This document shows positions 61,565 to 64,000 of a stretch of DNA of 64,000 nucleotides, one piece after another. The notes below the pieces were generated by a model. That model was not told the origin of the DNA. It made no database searches and saw only the letters and a list, made by a program, of their open reading frames with translations. A program made the position numbers and the translations under genes. Source of the DNA: JADFNB01 sp036397455 (GTDB lineage: Bacteria; Gemmatimonadota; Gemmatimonadetes; Gemmatimonadales; GWC2-71-9); NCBI GenBank assembly GCA_036397455.1, contig DASWIX010000011.1:62001-126000 (forward strand), read 5' to 3'. Numbering within the stretch: the stretch's first letter is position 1; each line of letters opens with the position of its first letter.

Positions 61565-61970
61565 GACCGCGGTTCGTCTGGCGGATCTGCGGGACGTCGG
61601 GATGCGCCTGTGGACGTGGCTCCCCCCTGGTGCGGTCGTGTGGTTGTCCGGGGAGATCGGGGCCGGCAAGACGACGCTGGTGCAGGCCGTTGTGCGCGCG
61701 GCCGGAGGGACCGGCGCACGGAGCCCGACGTTTTCGCTGGTGCATGCCTACCCGACCGATTCCGGTCCCCTGGTGCATGTCGACTGCTATCGTCTCGCCG
61801 ATCCGGCGGAAGCGCGCGACCTCGACTTCGCGGCGCTGCTTCGCACCGGCCGCCTCATCTTGATCGAATGGCCCGAACGGGCGGGCCGCTTCGCGCCGGC
61901 GCCGGCTCTGGAACTGCGCCTGCGATACGGCACCCACCCCGACGCGCGGCTCATCGAGGGACTGCCGTGA
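61557..61970 (+). CDS. tsaE: tRNA threonylcarbamoyladenosine ATPase TsaE
   Basis: 137 aa from GTG 61557 (GTG 61551 and 61539 also in frame), overlapping uvrB by eight bases. P-loop LSGEIGAGKTTLVQAVVRAAGG, SPTFSLVHAYPTD, VDCYRLADPAEARDLDF and LIEWPERAGR are all TsaE motifs. Works with TsaB and TsaD in t6A37 modification of tRNA; tsaB is next with a four-base overlap. TsaD is not in the window. Confidence 0.93.
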   Translation: MAETAVRLADLRDVGMRLWTWLPPGAVVWLSGEIGAGKTTLVQAVVRAAGGTGARSPTFSLVHAYPTDSGPLVHVDCYRLADPAEARDLDFAALLRTGRLILIEWPERAGRFAPAPALELRLRYGTHPDARLIEGLP

Positions 61971-62692
61971 CACTCACGCTCGCGGTGGATACCGCGACCG
62001 ACGTGGCCAGTGTGGCGCTCGGCGATGACGCGACAGTGCTGGGACAGCGACGCATCGCCGGCCGGCGGCATTCAGCGTTGCTGTTGCCGTCCATCGATGC
62101 CCTGCTGCGTTCGTGCTCACGAGGCGTACAGGACCTCCGGACGATCGTCATTGCGGATGGACCCGGGAGCTTCACCGGGCTCCGCATCGGGTTTGCCACC
62201 GTGCAGGGGTTGGTCCGCGGTCACCAGGCCGCCGCCCCACTGCGCGTGGCGACCGTTCCTTCGCTGCTCGCGGCGGCATGGGGTGCCGCGGGGGGCGCGA
62301 CCGGCCCCGTGCTGGCGATGTATGACGCCTTGCGCGGCGACGTGTTCGCCGCCGTCTACCGGTTCGGTACTCACGACATCAACACGCTGCTCGCGCCGGG
62401 CCGGATGGCGCTGACCACGTTGACGGCCCGCGATGATCTCGATCCCGCGGTCGTGGTAGCCGACGGCGTCCATCCGGCTGCGGCCCCAAACTGGAAGACC
62501 CGATTCGCGTCACCGGCCAGTGTAGACCGCAATGCGGTATCGCTGCTCGCCCTCATGGTGGCGGGGGCCGGTACGATCGTGCAGGACGTGGCGACGTACG
62601 AGCCTACGTATGGGCGGTTGGCGGAGGCACAGGTTCGATGGGAGGACGTGCATGGACGACGACTGCCTGATTCGCCCGGCCATCGGCGCTGA
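61967..62692 (+). CDS. tsaB: t6A biosynthesis protein TsaB
   Basis: 241 aa from GTG 61967. ASKHA-fold scaffold: LAVDTATDVASVALGDD, HSALLLPSIDALL, and GPGSFTGLRIGFATVQGLV, the diagnostic TsaB motif, then MYDALRGDVFAAVYRF. It forms the TsaB-TsaD-TsaE complex. The rimI gene starts 41 bases before its stop. Confidence 0.93.
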   Translation: MTLTLAVDTATDVASVALGDDATVLGQRRIAGRRHSALLLPSIDALLRSCSRGVQDLRTIVIADGPGSFTGLRIGFATVQGLVRGHQAAAPLRVATVPSLLAAAWGAAGGATGPVLAMYDALRGDVFAAVYRFGTHDINTLLAPGRMALTTLTARDDLDPAVVVADGVHPAAAPNWKTRFASPASVDRNAVSLLALMVAGAGTIVQDVATYEPTYGRLAEAQVRWEDVHGRRLPDSPGHRR

Positions 62693-63095
62693 CCTCGACG
62701 ACGTGGCGGCGATCGAGCAGGAGGTGTTCCCCGATCCCTGGTCACGCGCGCTGCTGGCGGAACACCTGCGAGACGTGTTTCTGGTCGCGGTGGTGCGCGA
62801 CGCGGTGGTTGGCTTCCTGATTGCCCGGGCGGCCGACGACGAGGCGGAGGTGTTGAACCTCGCCGTACGGCCGGACGTGCGGCGGCGCCACGCCGGGACC
62901 AGGTTGCTGGAGACGGCTCTGGGCGTCCTTCTCGGTGCCGGCGTACGGCAGGTGTTTCTCGAGGTGCGGCCGTCGAACAGCGCGGCCCGCCTGTTCTACG
63001 AGGGAATGGGGTTCACGCCCGTCGGCCGGCGGCGGGCCTACTACCGCCTTCCCACCGAGGACGCGCTGGTCCTGGCGCGGCCCCTTCCGGGCTGA
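62652..63095 (+). CDS. rimI: Ribosomal protein S18-alanine N-acetyltransferase (RimI, GNAT)
   Basis: 147 aa from ATG 62652. GNAT fold: IRPAIGADLDDVAAIEQEVFPDPWS, VVGFLIARAADDEAEVLNLAV, the acetyl-CoA loop VRRRHAGTRLLETAL, and LEVRPSNSAARLFYEGMGF. The acetyl-CoA loop reads RRRHAG, close to the RRxGxG/A consensus. RimI next to tsaB is a widespread arrangement and supports this over a generic acetyltransferase. Confidence 0.9.
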   Translation: MDDDCLIRPAIGADLDDVAAIEQEVFPDPWSRALLAEHLRDVFLVAVVRDAVVGFLIARAADDEAEVLNLAVRPDVRRRHAGTRLLETALGVLLGAGVRQVFLEVRPSNSAARLFYEGMGFTPVGRRRAYYRLPTEDALVLARPLPG

Positions 63096-63130
63096 CGTGC
63101 GAGAATCCGACATGCGAGGCGTATCTTTGG

Positions 63131-63160
63131 TTGACGGTGTCGTTTCGAGTCGGGTAGCTT
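63131..63160 (+). promoter_or_regulatory. Promoter of ssb
   Basis: TTGACG (63131-63136), 18-base spacer, TAGCTT (63155-63160), 44 bases before the ssb GTG, which has CGGAGG ten bases upstream. Confidence 0.7.
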
Positions 63161-63204
63161 AGCATTGTGTCCGAGCCGCATTCCGCCCACATCCGGAGGT
63201 TGTC

Positions 63205-63681
63205 GTGAGTCGTAGTCTGAACAAGGTGACCCTGATTGGTAATCTCGGCGCGGATCCCGAGGTCCGCAGTACGGCCAACGGGTCGCGTGTCGCGACCCTG
63301 TCGGTCGCCACCAGTCGGCAGTGGAACAATCAGAGCGGAGAGCGGCAGGAGAAGACCGAATGGCATCGGGTCGTGCTGTGGAACAGCCGCGTCAGCCAGC
63401 TCGCGGACCTCGCCGAGAAGTACCTCAACAAGGGTGACCGCGTGTACATCGAGGGTCGCATCGAGTATCGCACGTGGGAGGACCGGGAAGGCAAGACGCG
63501 ATACACCACCGAAATCAACGCGCGAGAGATGATCATGCTGTCCGCGCGTGGCACGGCGGGGGAAATGGATGCCGCTCCCGCCGCGCGGGCGCCGCAGGCC
63601 GCGGTCGCAGAGAAGCAGGCGGAATCCTACGACGATTTCCCCGAGGCGCTCGACGAGGAAGAGGACGACTTACCGTTCTAA
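63205..63681 (+). CDS. ssb: Single-stranded DNA-binding protein
   Basis: 158 aa from GTG 63205. OB fold (residues 1-110): LNKVTLIGNLGADPEVRSTANG, FSVAT-type LSVATSRQWNN, TEWHRVVLWNSRVSQLAEKY-like, VYIEGRIEYRTWEDREGKTRYTTEI. A short Ala/Glu-rich linker leads to the acidic C-terminal tip EEEDDLPF that recruits repair and replication proteins. Has its own promoter and a strong terminator. Confidence 0.96.
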   Translation: MSRSLNKVTLIGNLGADPEVRSTANGSRVATLSVATSRQWNNQSGERQEKTEWHRVVLWNSRVSQLADLAEKYLNKGDRVYIEGRIEYRTWEDREGKTRYTTEINAREMIMLSARGTAGEMDAAPAARAPQAAVAEKQAESYDDFPEALDEEEDDLPF

Positions 63682-63705
63682 GGCCCGACGGGCCGAGACA
63701 CGGGG

Positions 63706-63740
63706 GCGGCGGGGACTTTTGGTCTCCGCCGCTCGTTTTT
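63706..63740 (+). terminator. Rho-independent terminator after ssb
   Basis: GCGGCGGGGAC (63706-63716) pairs over 11 bp (one G-T wobble) with GTCTCCGCCGC (63722-63732) around TTTTG, followed by TCG and five T. A smaller GGCCC-GAC-GGGCC hairpin (63682-63694) lies just after the stop. Confidence 0.93.
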
Positions 63741-63941
63741 CCAGCCTTGTAAGGACCGTCACACTCGATGCACCGGCGGATGCGCTATCATTACGCTGGA
63801 TCGCGGTGTTGCGAGATCGCTACAGTCCGGGCTATGGCGTTGCTACATCGTAACTTATATATTGGTGGCCGTCAGGGGGCGGGGCTGCCCAACCCGCACG
63901 GGAATCCAGTGCATGTCCAACTGGTGAATAGAGGTAACTCT

Positions 63942-64000
63942 ATGTCGTACAGGAAGTTACGAGGGACGACCAGGTCGTGCGGCGGAATCGCCACCACCGT
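63942..64000 (+). CDS. Start of an unidentified gene, cut by the window end
   Basis: ATG 63942 has AGAGG seven bases upstream (63930-63934) and stays open to the window edge: 19 codons, SYRKLRGTTRSCGGIATT. The 200 bases before it (63741-63941) hold no gene; an AT island TTATATATT at 63855-63863 may be a -10 box, but no matching -35 is clear. Too short to identify. Confidence 0.4.
   Translation, partial: MSYRKLRGTTRSCGGIATT

Overview
The window is a high-GC, densely coded bacterial chromosome segment. Start codons are often GTG or TTG, most neighbours overlap by 4 bases, and there is no phage, IS or CRISPR signature. The gene content suggests a Gram-negative, probably aerobic bacterium: BamD-type lipoprotein, TonB/ExbB/ExbD, ErpA, zinc-binding S4/L28/L36, an inositol-phosphate synthase beside a CDP-alcohol transferase, and a SecA with a four-Cys insert. 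The overall style fits Gemmatimonadota, but that placement is inference from gene content, not a database result.

Layout. 1-5.7 kb: end of a sensor kinase, an OmpR-type regulator and second kinase, then tonB-exbB-exbD-exbD-tonB. 5.8-13.5 kb: an NhaC antiporter with a periplasmic N-terminal domain, then a probable cell-wall sugar recycling locus (SSS symporter, BadF/MurK-type sugar kinase, NagZ and NamZ), interrupted by erpA with its own promoter and terminator. nagZ and namZ start head to head and overlap. 13.6-19.2 kb: phosphatidylinositol-type lipid synthesis (CDP-alcohol transferase plus inositol-phosphate synthase), running into a copper cassette (membrane cupredoxin, CopA, CopZ). 19.2-23.3 kb: 2-oxoacid dehydrogenase E1a, E1b and E2, with a degenerate Y1/REP-transposase-like gene opposite. 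23.3-28.3 kb: PHP phosphoesterase, a Bcp-type peroxiredoxin with an in-frame TGA exactly at the peroxidatic cysteine codon (predicted selenoprotein), thioredoxin reductase, MBL hydrolase, a small zinc-ribbon protein, an IscR-like Rrf2 regulator and a MoeB-rhodanese fusion.

28.3-36.6 kb: tRNA-Leu(CAG) and smpB with back-to-back promoters, a cell-wall amidase, pyrD-pyrF, then rpmJ-rpsM-rpsK-rpsD-rpoA-rplQ with a clear promoter and terminator. rpmB lies opposite. 37-50.4 kb: a nucleotide-sugar operon: Gmd-Rmd (GDP-D-rhamnose), carB and murB, WbpD-WbpE-WbpB-WbpA (UDP-2,3-diacetamido glucuronate), Ugd, UXS and a UDP-glucuronate-type epimerase. 50.4-63.7 kb: TPR and BamD-like lipoproteins, then housekeeping genes nadD, secA, radC, rel, uvrB, tsaE, tsaB, rimI and ssb, ending at a strong terminator.

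The most striking object is the predicted selenocysteine peroxiredoxin at 24205-24657. It contains no cysteine, continues in frame through one TGA, has a plausible SECIS-like hairpin just after that codon, and sits next to trxB.
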